A DNA stretch of 64,000 nucleotides from Euonymus europaeus. Lineage: Eukaryota; Streptophyta; Magnoliopsida; Celastrales; Celastraceae. The position numbers and the translations under genes are program-made. Below, one piece after another: positions 48,187-60,719 of this stretch. The notes beneath the pieces were generated by a model. That model did no database searches. It was not told where the DNA came from and was given only the letters and a program-made list of their open reading frames with translations. Position 1 is the first letter of the stretch. Every line of letters begins with the position of its first letter. The DNA lies in contig OY756960.1 of NCBI GenBank assembly GCA_963580455.1, positions 27,401,238 through 27,465,237 of the forward strand, in the 5' to 3' direction.

Positions 48187-49065
48187 ACTAGAGCTGCACA
48201 TCGGGTCGGGTCCCGGGTTATCGGACCGGGTTTGACTAGCTCAATATTTGGTAAAATTTACAGGGGAAGAGAAGTAGAGAATGGATAGATTTACACTTTA
48301 AGCTTCGAACTCGTCAGTCGCGCAAACAGAGGAATTGCATTCTTTTTCGTTTAGCCTAAAACGAACAGAGTTGAGTTCAATCACAAGATTCTCGAAAGCT
48401 TGGAGCAAAATCAGAGATTGGAGAATCACCTTGAAAGTTGAAACTTGAGGCGTGAGATTGTGAGATCGGAGAGCTGAGCTTGTGAGACGCCGCCTCTACG
48501 CCTTCTCCAGTGCGAATTGGAAGTTTGGAACGATGGCTACTGGCTAGATTGCTACACGAAAGGAACGTTGGTCGCTGGAAGCCAGGAATGATGTGGATTG
48601 TGGAACTTCGGCTGTCGAATTGGAAGTCTCGAATGGTGGAACCTCTGTGCCTTCTCTCGTAGCGAACTGAAAGTCTGGAACAATGGCTACTGGCTTGATT
48701 GCTACACAAAAGGAACACTTGTCACTAGAAGCCAGGAACGATGTGGATTGTGGAACTGCGGCTGCCGAATTGGAAGTCTCCAACGGTAGAACCCTATTTC
48801 TTTCTTTTTTCTTTCAGTTTTTTAATTTTAATTTATTTCTGATTTATTTTCTTTCACTTATACACTTAATAGTTTAGTAATTTAAATAATAGTTTATTTA
48901 AGTTTATTTTTTAATTTTGTTTAATTATCACCCGATAGCCCGAAAATCATCAAAACTTAGACCCGATACCCGGTCCGATAATTCCGGATTCGGGTTGAGT
49001 TTTACCCGGTCATTATCGAACCGGACCGGATTGGCTCGATAATAACCCAGTTACACAGGGTTATC
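48187..49065. mobile_element. Possible non-autonomous DNA transposon (GGGTCGGGT-type ends)
   Basis: The left part reads TAGAGCTGCACATCGGGTCG and continues with CCGGGTTATCGGACCGGG; the right part (48930-49050) holds inverted and direct variants of the same CCCGGTCCGATAAT theme. Such GC-rich ends flanking non-coding DNA are common in hAT-like plant elements. Exact ends and target duplication were not established. Confidence 0.35.
48493..48790. repeat. Tandem duplication, unit about 150 bp
   Basis: The unit beginning CCTCTACGCCTTCTCCAGTG at 48493 recurs from 48642 (CCTCTGTGCCTTCTCTCGTA) and both continue through 'GGAACGATGGCTACTGGCT' to 'GAATTGGAAGTCTC'. The copies differ by scattered, mostly transition-type changes. 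Open frames across it are by-products. Confidence 0.88.
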
Positions 49066-49385
49066 AAGTAGGACAAAAAACTTGATACCTGTGTGCAGCA
49101 CTACTTCTGACCATTAGACGATTAGTGTCCAAGGCCCTATGTTTTGGAGCTCGGTCCATGGACCCTGATTTCTGTACAGAATAAATAAATGGAGCCCAAT
49201 CAAATCCAGGAGGGTCAACCCGGAGGGAGGAACCTCCAATGTAGTTCAAAGTTCAAACGTCATTTACATCTCCTCTCTTTGCCAAATAATTGTACAATAC
49301 ATGATAGATATTATTCCAACTACAACAACTAGTATGTACACAACTATGTATATTATTACTTTGCTATTTTAAGAAATCAAATTCA
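49066..49385. other. Intergenic / 3' flank of the TCP11-like gene
   Basis: No gene recognised; part nearest 49385 is probably 3' UTR of the minus-strand gene. Confidence 0.5.
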
Positions 49386-52300
49386 TCACAAGCTCTCACT
49401 CAGATTCCGGTACCAGGGCCCATGTACATCAACAGACAAAGATGCCGCCACACCCAACACTTCAGCAACTTCCACCACCTTTTCAGTCAGAGAAACTGCC
49501 CCGACCTGCCGCAATGCCGACTCTGCTAATTTTTTACCTCCAGGGCCATTACCACCAAGGACAACTCCCCTTGCAGCCAGATAAACTGCCCGTGACACCT
49601 TCTCAAACACAGCATCCCTAGCTTGCAAGCTCTTCCCTAACATCCCCATCATCACTAGTTTCCTTGTTTGAAGCTTCTCTGTATCTACAACCTCCTCAGA
49701 ATTTTGAAAGCACCTGCTCGTAGTTTCAACTATTTCTTCAATGCTAACATTCTCAACACGATCTAAGAGCTCTAGAACTCGTTCAGTGCACCGCAAGAGA
49801 ATGCTTTCCATCTCTGTTGGGTTGGCAACTACTTGCTCGCCCAGGAGCACTTGTTGACAAACAAGAATGCTGCACAAAATATAGTTACAGTCGGCAATAA
49901 ACCAAGCCGAGATATTAAGCTTCCAACAACTTTTTCAACCTGGGGGGGAGGGGTTTCTTGCCTGGTAGAAATTACAATATGCTTTTGAAATTGCGCCTGA
50001 GCAGCTCTCAACCTAGCAAAATTAAGTTTGAGAGTTTCAGGCAGAACTTCTGGCATCAGACCATCAATCCCACTCACTAGCTTCAACAAACCAAGTCTCA
50101 CCAACAAATCAACTCTTTCTCCATTGCATTCTGGTAGTTGATGGCCTGGCATAAGGGTTTAAAAGACCAAGCGATAGATGTTAAAGAAAGGGAAGGGAAA
50201 AAAAGAGAAAAAAATCCATAGAAATATCAAACCTGAAGCATTTCCAGAAGCAGGCAGTAAAGCTTCCATTTCACTTTGGTTTGTCTTAACCGGAAAATTT
50301 CCTCCAGTTCTAAGGACGGAAGGAAGAAAACCCTGAGAGGAACCTTTGGGCCGAAGCAAAGGTGAGAGAAAATTTGAGTGTTCTATCCACTCCTGATCTT
50401 TGCAAGTCCACACAGACAAAAGCCAATGCAATGTCATTGGAAGAGATGTGCAGGCATCATCAGGAGATCCATAACGCTTGGAAAAAGCTTCTCTAAGATA
50501 ATCCAAACCAGCAGGCCCCCTCAACAGAGGCACCATCATCCTTATTCGTGCTTTGCTTATCTCTCTCTTTAGTGCCTGTCACGTGAGTTATATAAAATAA
50601 CCAAGTTACAAACAATGGCCAAAAATATGTCTCTTTTTTTACTATCGGACTATTCACAAACACAGAATTCCACTTGTGATCGTGTGAGGACACACTAAAA
50701 CAAAGGGCAGAATATTTAATAAGGTTTGGAAAAGAAAGATAAATAAACCTGAATCTTCTCCAGGACAAAGCGCAAACCCTTGATCATTGCAGTGACATGA
50801 GATAACTGTGACTCATCACTATCTTGACAGATTTCAGTTAGCTCTTTCAATAAATTCTGCTGAGTGGCCTTCATTTCATCATCACTGGCTGGAGAGGAAA
50901 GCTTCTGAAGAGTGGCCATTGCAAACTCTAGAATCTTTCCAAGGTAATGGATGTCCAAGTTACCTGATTTAAGAATCTTAATGGAGAGAGATAAAAACAA
51001 AGAGTGAGAATCCCTCAATAGTTGCTAGATGGGAAAAGGAAAGAACATAAAATAAAAGAACATAGAGAAGAAAAAGGGTAAAATAGTAGTCCACTTCTAC
51101 CTGGGAAAGAACTTCTAAATCAATAGCTTCAACAATGTGTTGTTTCCAGCTCTGGGGAGCCATCTTGCATATTTCATCCCTTGCCTCCCTCATGAGTTGG
51201 ACAAGCCGATCATGGTTAGGTTTATCCTGTTTCATGGATTCTATGATGCCATCCCAGAAAGCATTCTCCATCGTCTCTTTGATCTTCGACTAAAAGGGAT
51301 TATGAAAATAAAGAAAACATTCCATGAAATAAGAGAAACTAGTAACATATAATCACAACAATTGCCTAAGCTGAGAAAAAAAAAAGCAAAACAATAAAGT
51401 GAAAATTTGAATCTCTTAGCTGAAAATCAAGAAGAACAAACAAAAGAAATTTTTATTGAACTGCCACCGATTGTCGGCTTCGAATCACAACTGGAAGAAA
51501 GATACTAACCTTTATACTGTTTTGATCTTCATTGGAATCATTGACACCATCCAAAACATTTCGGTGCTGGTCGTGCAGAAATTCATTGACAATTACTTCA
51601 TTCTCAGTGTACAGTTGACTGTCTAAGTAGCTGCTCCTTGATAGGAAGGAACCAAAATTTACAGATGATGATGAATTATCTTCCCTAAACAAGGAGCGAA
51701 CAACATGGCTTGGCTTCTCAGTGCCCTCAATCACAGTACTTCGTCTGTCTGAGTAAGAATTATAAGACGTGTGAGCAGGGATACTAGTACTAGGTGAGCT
51801 TGGAGACAAAATAGACGATATTCCCAAAGGACTTCCATTTCCTTTTGCCTCAAAGTATTTACATCGCGTCTCAGATAAAGCACATTCCATACGCTCAATC
51901 CCAGCATCTCCACTCAGGTGTTTTACCTTCTCCCTAATAAGTTTTTGATCTTCTGCAACCTGAGTCAAAACAGAACTCAAAATAATCACTAATAGGAAAT
52001 GAAAACCAATACCATCTTTCTAAACTTGTGTGCTAGGAAATGAAAACCAATACCAAATTTTGGCAGGTAAACCAATCAAAATAGTTGCATCTTCCAGTGA
52101 ATTGAATCAGCATGCAGCAGCTTTTTGATAAACTTTTTTGGGATTTTTATTTTTTTGAAATCACCACTCAGGACACTTTGATAAGCTAATGAGAGATTTA
52201 GGATTATACCTGTTTCTTAATGGCCTTCAAATCATGAGTAAGAGAATCATCATCCCCTTCTGGAGTCAGCTTGCATTTTTGAATCATTGAGAGCTCAAGC

Positions 52301-55300
52301 TGGCAAGCTGCTCTAACTAAATCCTCCTCCAAGGACTGAGCATCCCTAACTTTCCACACTACAAAACAATTTAGGTACATAGACCATGATCGGTCAAAAG
52401 TTGCAAGCTGAGACCTGAAGGTCCGACGTTTGTGTGATGTGGTGGTGTCAGATTCCTCATCAGAACTGTGTCTGGGCCATTCTAATATTATCTTCAACAA
52501 CAACTCAAACTCTCGGACAAATTCTGTTGCAGACTTGGACAAAGCATTTTCACGCTCTCCTTGACCACTGAAAACAGCATCTGGATGACCCAATATCATA
52601 TAAGCACAAAGAACTATTCTCACAGGATACCTTGACAATTTAGCAGGACCTTTGGTTCCCTCCTGGACTGAAGATACTTTCTTTACATCTCTGCCCCTTA
52701 TGGAAGTCCTTGGAGTAGTCCTCCTTTTAGGTGTGGCAACTCTTCTTAGAAGGTGATCAATGTCATCCAAACTGGATAGATGATTGGTAGCAGTAGAAGC
52801 TTTTGCAAGCTTAAAACGACTCTCTAACCTGTCCAGTAGTGATTTCACAGTTTGCAGGGAAGCAGTTGATTCAATCAGCAGAGCAAGCTGCTCAAAAGGC
52901 AGTGACTTCACACTATTCTTGTTTATGTTCAAGGTATCATAAGCTTTTGCCAGGTGTAAGGTAGTTCTTCTAGTCCTAAGGAAATGTCTCCAGCACCTAT
53001 AGTAATGCAAAACATTAGACTAACAATTGTGTGGCATTTATCTTAAGAAAGAAACACTATCTGACCTGATAAAAAATGGAAGTGCCTCTTACAACATAAT
53101 TCGTTGATCATCTTACTATATTTCAAATGGTACAGGTCACCTTTTTCATAATTTTATCACATTATCTTAAACGCACAATTGTTTTGCCCAGAACTAGAAC
53201 ACCACTGAAAACAAGTAATAGTACATAATAACAAGATTGAAGAGGTCGGGCAGAGCATTTTCCTATACAGATAAGGCCTATGTTGTGTACCTTGCTAATT
53301 TCCTGGAAAGTATATCAGCCTGCTGCTTGTGCAACCCATTCCAGTTCACTCGAACATTATTACGCTGCCTTCCTCTCTGCCTCAAATATTCTGCTCTTTG
53401 TTGTTTTGCCTTCTTATCATAAAGTTCATAAGTGAATAGGGAGTATAACAAGTTACACCAAGGCCACAAAGAAAAAGAGAACAAATAAATTGAAAAGAAA
53501 TGAAAGGTCAAAGGTGTTCATTCAGACAGCATTCATACCCTTTGAAGTCGATCTTCCAACCGGTCCCTCAGCCGCCTCCTCTCCATCTCGCGTTGGTGAG
53601 AGATGGAAGTGGCAACTCGCTGCACCTGCAACACCCTAGCACGTGCTCTCTTCTTTTCTGCTTCCAGCAATACCGTTCGTTTTTTCTCCGCTGCAATACG
53701 CTTCTGGTGAATTGCAGCTCGCACACACTCCTTATACCTATTCTCCCTAGCCACCCTTCCCAATAATGACTGAGATGATCTCTCCTTAAGAGTGGCTCTT
53801 CTTTGCCTAAACGTCTTGACGATAAGCATTCTATTTGCCTCTGCCTGCTGGACCCGTGATTCTACTTTTGTGCCAAGCTTCTGACGTTCCCTCTCGAAAC
53901 GCATTTCAACCCCTGTTTTAGCTGCTTGCCGCAACTCATCCAGCCTAGCTAAGCGCTTTTGAGCCTTCCTCAGAATACTCAACCTGCAAGACCAACTAGT
54001 ACAAGGTTCAGACTACAAGTTCCATTCAATTATATCCAAAATATGTAAAAAGGCAATTAATAACAGTCAGAGAAATTAGTTATTTTATAATACATGCCAA
54101 AACACTTGCAATTGGGGTGGGGGGAGGGGGAGGGAACCGCCCATTCCACAAAAAGCTTAATCAAGGGTCTAACCAATGCAAAAAAAAACTTGAGCTTTAG
54201 TTGCACAAATAAGCCTATCAAGATTCACCTTTTTTGCTCAGCAGCTTGGAGCTTTGCTTCAAGGCGCTGTCCTAAATCTTCTTCATGAGATGAAGATTGG
54301 GAAGGGCTTCTTGGCTTTGGTCGCGCCTTGCTTGACACTTTCTTATAAAATCGCTGTAAATAATAAGAAATAATTAACAGCAAATCAAAGCTTAGCATTA
54401 TGATAACACGTTTAAGAACAAGTAAAAATGGCATTTGACATTGCTTAATTTGGAATGAAAATTCATTAAGTGAGCATAGTAATAAATTGAGGAGGTGAGA
54501 TTTTTCTCAATTAAAACTGTCATACAGCATATGAATCTTGACAATAATTATTACACATATAACAAAGGAAAAGGAGGTTAAAAGACATACAAAAACAGTC
54601 CAAAAAAAAAAGTTTCGGAAAGACCCATGTGAATCTCCAAAGTGAAAACAATTCATGTGAAAAACAATCTTCCCAAAAATCAACCACATTACTCCCGCTT
54701 AAAGGAAAAACAAATTTATAAACAAAGTGATAAGACCTTAGATTTCCATTGCAAAACATCATAAAAATAATTTCAGAACTCGAAAAAACTAAAATCTAAA
54801 AGGAGTAACAAGATGCTCGGGATTAAGTTGTCTTAGCAAACTACAAAAAAATTCGAAAAAGAAATATCAAAAACTTATAATTAAGAAATAAGAAGGAACA
54901 CGAAAGAACACGGTTTCGTTTTAACATTCGGCCAACGGGATAAATCCTAATTTGGTAACAAGAAAACATCCACTTTTTGAAATCCAATAAGTCAATTCTT
55001 CAGAATCAACATAATGGTTAAATTTGGAATTTAACCGTGAAATGATTTGTAAAAGTTTAAAAAAATTCTACTGATCAAAATAAAGGAAATCAAATTGTGA
55101 TTAATCTTTGCATTAATTTTTAATTAGAAAGAAAGAAAACTAAATTAGATACCTTAACTACCCTAATCACTTAAGCAAAGTATTATGTTAGTACTCGGTA
55201 GAAATCAGAATATCCAGAAGTACATATTCACAAATTATATGCGTTTCCAAAAAGTTCTCACCAACAAAACGCAGAAAAATGAGGGGGAGGAATCGGAAAA

Positions 55301-55539
55301 CCGAGAAAAGAATTACGAGAGAGATTGAGACTCAATCGAACCTCTCTACGAAGATCTGCGTCACGAAGCTTGGCCTCAATTTCTTCTACAGTACTCGGCG
55401 TCTTACATTCCGTGACTAGTCTTTCACGCAGCCTTTTTGGTACTCTCAACGGCGTCGCCGATAGAGGTTCCGTATTATGACTCACCGGAAAATCCAGCAC
55501 AATACCTCCAGCAATTCTCCCCCTCCTCGGCGACTCCAT
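49386..55539 (-). CDS. T-complex protein 11-like protein
   Basis: Eleven exons on the minus strand join in phase to about 1183 residues: 55539-55342, 54353-54229, 53983-53539, 53409-53291, 52996-52210, 51959-51510, 51289-51101, 50976-50749, 50575-50233, 50145-49962, 49869-49386. The product starts [18 protein letters not shown] and matches plant TCP11-domain proteins (about 1100-1170 aa); the animal relative acts in sperm signalling, but the plant role is poorly known. Residues about 70-300 are a highly charged coiled coil ([36 protein letters not shown]), followed by a middle region beginning [12 protein letters not shown]. The TCP11 domain covers roughly the last 500 residues ([29 protein letters not shown] [15 protein letters not shown]). 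Intron 10 appears to start with GC (ACCAG|GCAAGA). Exons 4 and 7 have two in-frame acceptor choices (3 or 6 bases apart). No disabling change seen. Confidence 0.9.
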
Positions 55540-56000
55540 CAACAATCGATAATCCCGACTGACTCTATTTATATGTATATATACACACACAGCAGGGATG
55601 GTGGCGTTGATGAATTTCAGAGGGAAAGAATCTATTATCAATTAATTGATTATATAAATTAGAATTTGATTATACAAACACAAACCGAAAAATATGAACG
55701 AAACAGTGAAAAAGACTCTGCTTTTCTACTGTTTCGGTTGTCAGGGAGATACAGAGTTTAGGTTTGGGGTTTGATGTGGGGGGAGAGAGCGAGAGAGAGC
55801 GCTATTAAAGAGTGTCTGGAATGCGTTATCAGGTAGCGACCACGTCATCGGAGGCGCCAACGGTACTCTATTGCCCCTCTTTTCTTCTTGGTTCGTTTCT
55901 TCTTTGACCTCTATCCCCTCTAACCCTACGATACAATAAATGAAATGAGTAAATAAAATTAAGTGTTTATATTTTTATTCCAATAAATATTTAGTTTCGT
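55540..56000. promoter_or_regulatory. Leader and promoter region of the TCP11-like gene
   Basis: Sequence upstream of the minus-strand start at 55539. It includes a GA-repeat (GAGAGAGCGAGAGAGAGCG near 55784) of the kind found in plant leaders. Individual promoter elements were not resolved. Confidence 0.35.
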
Positions 56001-56008
56001 AAATAATA

Positions 56009-56270
56009 CTTCATCCGTCTAATTTTAATTATCCTTTATTTTTTTTTGGGATATCCCAAAATGCATGCTCATTTCAATTAATGAAAATTATTTTTTTCTT
56101 TTTTTCTCATTTTACCCTTATTTATACCCTTAACTTGAAAAGCTCAACAATTAACTCAATAATCATGCACATTATAAATAAGGGTATAAATGTCAAATTG
56201 AAAGAGAATTAAATATTTTCTTAAACTGTATGAAAAAGTAAAGGGGACAATTAAAATTGGACGGATGGAG
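56009..56270. mobile_element. Stowaway-type MITE (Tc1/mariner)
   Basis: A 262-bp element flanked by TA on both sides. The left end CTTCATCCGTCTAATTTTAA and the reverse complement of the right end CTCCATCCGTCCAATTTTAA match almost completely, and both fit the Stowaway consensus CTCCCTCCGTCC. The interior is AT-rich and non-coding and shows a second inner inverted match (ACCCTTATTTATACCCTT against AAGGGTATAAAT). Confidence 0.9.
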
Positions 56271-56635
56271 TAGATTTTAAAGGCACATCCAGTCTTGTTA
56301 TCCTAAACTCACGCAATCACACCCAAACATATAAGATGATCACATCAATGCGTGAAAAACTCAAGTGAGAAATTGACATTGGAGTAATGAAACTACATTG
56401 AATTAAGAACAAATCGTCATTTAGGTTTGACAATGTTGACTGAAATTTTAATCACATGATGAAAATATAGGATACCTCTTCGACCACATGTTTTAACATT
56501 AATTTTTATACATAAATGCTTTGAGTGGTTTGTAAAATATCATACCGTCCGCTAGAAGTAAAAGAAGTTTGTAGACTATCCTTATTCATATATTATGATT
56601 AGTATTTGTTGTGAAATAAAAGATACAATAAGAAA

Positions 56636-57062
56636 TAAGTAGTGGCAGATTTAGAATTCGAATTCATCGAAGCACAACTAAGCTAGTGGGGTCCGAGAAC
56701 AACGCTCTCGATTTTTATTTTTTTCAAATTATTTATACGGAATGAAAAATAGTCAATAATCATAATTTTAAGCATTAAAACATTACATGTTTATTTATCA
56801 CATTCGTCATCGAGTGATAAACCTATATAAAAAATTAACTAATTCAATAAAAATACAAAAAAGTTCACATATTGGGAAGCAACAATGGTGCTAAAATCAA
56901 AGTACAATTGCAAATGAGACGCAAAAAAAAAAATTACAATTTTATTGGAGGTCTATCTCCTTTTTACCTAGACTTGATACTTAAAGCCCAACATTATAAA
57001 CAGAAAAACAATTTCACTAGGGGGCAGCCCCCTAGTAATCAAACCTTCTACATCCACTTAAT
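56636..57062. mobile_element. Possible small DNA transposon
   Basis: Left edge TAAGTAGTGGCAGATTTAGA and reverse complement of the right edge TAAGTGGATGTAGAAGGTTT are loosely similar; just inside are AGCTAGTGGGGTCCGAG and the self-complementary CTAGGGGGCAGCCCCCTAG at 57017-57035. This combination recalls plant miniature elements with GTGGCGGAGC-type ends. Evidence is weak. Confidence 0.3.
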
Positions 57063-58130
57063 AGGCGTTCAAGGCACTGTCACATATCCTCAATCTAAAG
57101 GCTTGCAAGAAATCCAAATAGAAGGATTTCTATAGTCAAGGCAATTTCTATATAAAATTGAAATAAAAAGTTGACATGAACGTAGAGTGTTTGCGATCAT
57201 TCACGACAGCTGTTAGACCTGTTGAGCCTTCATGGTTTCAAGTGCACCGAATTTAAGGTGATCAAAGATAAATATTCACTACAATAACAATTTGTAATAT
57301 TAGATTATTATTAATTAGATTGTAAATACTTTCAGTTATTACAAGTCAATCAATTATTAATTATACCATACTTGATTCTAATAAATCGCTTAAGTAATTT
57401 CTAAGCAATCTTAGATTGTTGGTACTTTACAATACTTCTAAAGGTCGTAAATGACATCATTACGAAATAAATTATGGTTTTTCTTAACATTATGTGATGC
57501 AGGTGATGGGCATAATTAAGACCTAATTAGGTTCTTGCGCCCCAGTGGGAATGAATCTACCACGATAGATTTAATTATAAAAAACTATTAAATAACAAAA
57601 AATGCAGTATGTACGAATATATTTTTGTGATTTAATTATGACGAAATTATATGATGGGAGTATTTTTGTAATTTTATTTTATATTAAAAAATATTTCCAT
57701 TGCTTTTGGAGGTTGCCACCAAAGAAGGTGACGTTTACACGCGGTCTCCCTTAAACGGTGCCACATCATCCGGAAGTGGCGTCTCCTTCAACATAGGGGT
57801 GTCCCAAATCCATCCGAAAATGAGGAATTGATTCGGTTATTTGGTTTTTTTTTTTGACGATTTGGGATTTGATTATAAATTTATAGGTTTTTAGATTGAG
57901 TTTCAGATTTAACCGAGACAAATAAATAATTTTATGTTTTATATATTTAATTATTCAAATAATTAAAATTAAGAAATCTAAGTTTTAGGCTTAAATATAA
58001 TTTTTAATTTCTCTATCAGGACTTGAAATAATATATATACTCATTCTCCTTCTTCACTCGTCCATCGACTTTGTTTGTTGATCCACAATGTTCAAGCACT
58101 TATGTCGTGTAACGAAAGATAATAACTAAA
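57063..58130. other. Intergenic, no gene recognised
   Basis: AT-rich; no gene or clear repeat element found. Confidence 0.5.
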
Positions 58131-58131
58131 T

Positions 58132-59038
58132 GGGATAAGGGCTGGAAAAAAATCCTTATACTTTGCAAAAAGGATCGATTAAGCCCACATATTTTTTTGA
58201 CTAGATAAGCCCTTCAATTTTACAAAGCGGTCCAAAGAAGCCTTTAACATAATTTTCTGTTATAACGTTGGTGACATGTTCGTAATATTGATTTTTTATG
58301 TGACAAACATGTGGCAATGACCTATTAAGTGATAACAGGTGTCATAATTTTAAAAATATGTTATTAATTTAGAAAAATCAAAAATATTATTGCTTGTTCA
58401 CATTTGAATCTTCCCTGGCAACCTCATCTCCACCTCCATCTTTGATGACCCATCTGACCCCCTTCAGCGTTCATGGCGCTTGTGGGAGGTGTGTGGTCCT
58501 ACTATGGAGCACTACTTGACTCGATTGGGACCACTGTGGCTAGGGCCAGTACAGATCAAGTAAAAGTAGAGGAGGGACTGAGTCAGAAACTTGGCAGCTC
58601 AGTTGCTTGCGAGGGTAGAGATCGTTTGGAGAGATACGAGGTCTTTGGAAGTGGTCGAGTCGATGCATACCAGACTCTGTTCAGGAAACCAAGTCAACTC
58701 GGGCTTCACCGTTAAAGAAGATAATGGAGGGATATCACTAATTCGTGTAGGGAGAGAGGAGGCAGAGATAATTAAAGGTTAGCCATAAATATTTAATTTA
58801 AATATTTTTTTTAATTATTGTTTGCCATGTCATAGTATCACATTTTGTTTATATATATATTTTAAAAAAAATCATATCATATATTATTTGCCACATAGGT
58901 TGCTTTTAGCGGTTATTTGACAGAAGGATTAACAAATATCGCTTTCTAAAGTTGAGCGGCTTATTTAGTCTAAAAAAAAGTACGAGGGCTCAATCTACCC
59001 TTTTAACAAAGTAGAGGGGTTTTTCCAGCCATTATTCC
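58132..59038. mobile_element. Transposon with long terminal inverted repeats (Mutator-like?)
   Basis: The left end GGCTGGAAAAAAATCCTTAT continues CTTTGCAAAAAGGATCGATT and AAGCCC; the reverse complement of the right end reads GGCTGGAAAAACCCCTCTAC, TTTGTTAAAAGGGTAGATTG, AGCCC. The inverted match extends for about 100 bases with substitutions (also 'CTAGATAAGCCCTTCAATTT' against 'CTAAATAAGCCGCTCAACTT'). CTAAAT occurs just outside both ends. The interior (58470-58720) is GC-richer and has open frames of 63-80 codons with no recognised family; captured host sequence is possible. Confidence 0.75.
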
Positions 59039-59419
59039 TAAATAAATACAAAAGAAACTTCATCTTTCAAGCTTTGTCTTTATGCATTAAATTAATGAAA
59101 TGCTTCTCAATAGAAAAATTACAAAATTAATACACATGTATTTCTATTTGTTTTAAAGGTTAGAACATATTTTTACCTTTTTGTTTGGTTATCCAAAAAT
59201 CGATCCAATTCAAATTTTAGATTTAATTACCTGATTTTTTGTTATTATTATAGATGATAAAATATAATAACCCAATCAATTTGAATATTTGGATTAAAAA
59301 TAAAGAACACCCCAAATTAAACATGCTTGCGAGTACGAGAATCTGGATCATCGCCACGTGTTCCCAGTCGATGGGGACCCGAGCAATTTCTCAAGGTTCG
59401 CATGCGCAATACCAACGAC

Positions 59420-60700
59420 ATAGTGCCTGTTTGGTAGTGCTGTGAGATGCTGTGAGATATAAAACTGTGGTGCTGTGAGGTGAGTTTGAACGCAGTTAGA
59501 CGTTTGACACTTCACTTTTAAAATTGCGGTGAGTTAAGTTTTAATGCTGTTTAGTTTTTTTGTTGTAATTTGCAATCTTAACTTAAATATCAACTACATT
59601 AACTTTAACTTAAATATCAACTAGTTAATGCATCATTCTTTTTGGTTTTGGCAGTTGGGGACGTCCTCCTTATCTTGGTTCTGGCTTTGCCTGGGACTAC
59701 AAACTCGTGCAAGGAAGATGGGTTTTGTTGGGTTATGGTCAATTTTGGGTTTAAGCTCGGGTTTTGAACACTAGACTGCTGGAAGACAACTTCCCGAGCT
59801 TGATAAACAGTCCTCTACAAATACTGACAGTCATTCCAAGCTCATATCCACTTCCTACATTCACAACAGTAACAAACCCAAAAATCAAAAAATTCACTAA
59901 AATTAGGTACAAGTGATTCAGCACCAACACATAAACACAAAGTTCCAATCTTTAGTGAAAAAATAAAGTGGGTCAAAAAATCACAATGAATGAGAAAAAA
60001 ACAATAGAAAAAAATCAAAATTTGAGAACAAGCAGAAAGAAAGAAATTAACAGAGAAGCACAAAGTTTCAATCTTTGCTAACAAAACAAATTGGGTCGAA
60101 ACAAATAGACCAAGAAAAAAGTTGTGCTTCAACAACTCAACTTCAAAGGGAAGGAAAGACTGAGACAACCCATGTTTTGAGCAGAGAAAAGGTCATCAGT
60201 AGTGGGTGAAGGAAGTTGGACTGGCTGGTACTCATCGGAGACTTTCACATTAGGGCACAACTCCATGGCCAAGAAGGGAAAGTAGCTTCTTGCGAACAAA
60301 AATCCACAGAAAGCTAAAGAGACAGTTGGATTATAAAGAGGAAGAAAGAACTGAGAAGAAGGAAGATAGGAGAATTCCAGAGGAGGAGAAGCGGCCGGTT
60401 AGAATCTGAAAAATTCACGGATTGAACAGGTTAGACAACACAGAGGAGACGATGAGGCAGAGAGAGGAAAAACAAATCGAATAGGTTCATACCTTTCAAT
60501 CTCTGGTAGGAGGATTTGGCCGCTTCAGATCCGAACGACTGCTTGCGCGGAGCTGCTCTGCAGGTGGATTTGCGTTTTGTGTGAATGACCACCGCGTTCT
60601 TCTTTTTTGAGTGGCGTCCGAAACGCAAGGCTGTGCCAAATGTTTTTTACACGTTGCGTTTAATTGAAACGCAAAACGTGGTATTTTAACGCTGGCCCAA
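59420..60700. mobile_element. Probable non-autonomous element with captured or unknown sequence
   Basis: The left side carries GTGCCTGTTTGGTAGTGCTG and the reverse complement of the right side GCGTGTGTTTGGGCCAGCGT, a pairing typical of plant DNA elements whose ends contain GTTTGG. Between them the minus strand shows leader-like sequence and a short frame at 60266-60129 (46 codons, starting MELCPNVKVSDEYQPVQL). I do not recognise that protein. No target duplication was confirmed. Confidence 0.35.
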
Positions 60701-60719
60701 ACACACGCTATAATTGCTG

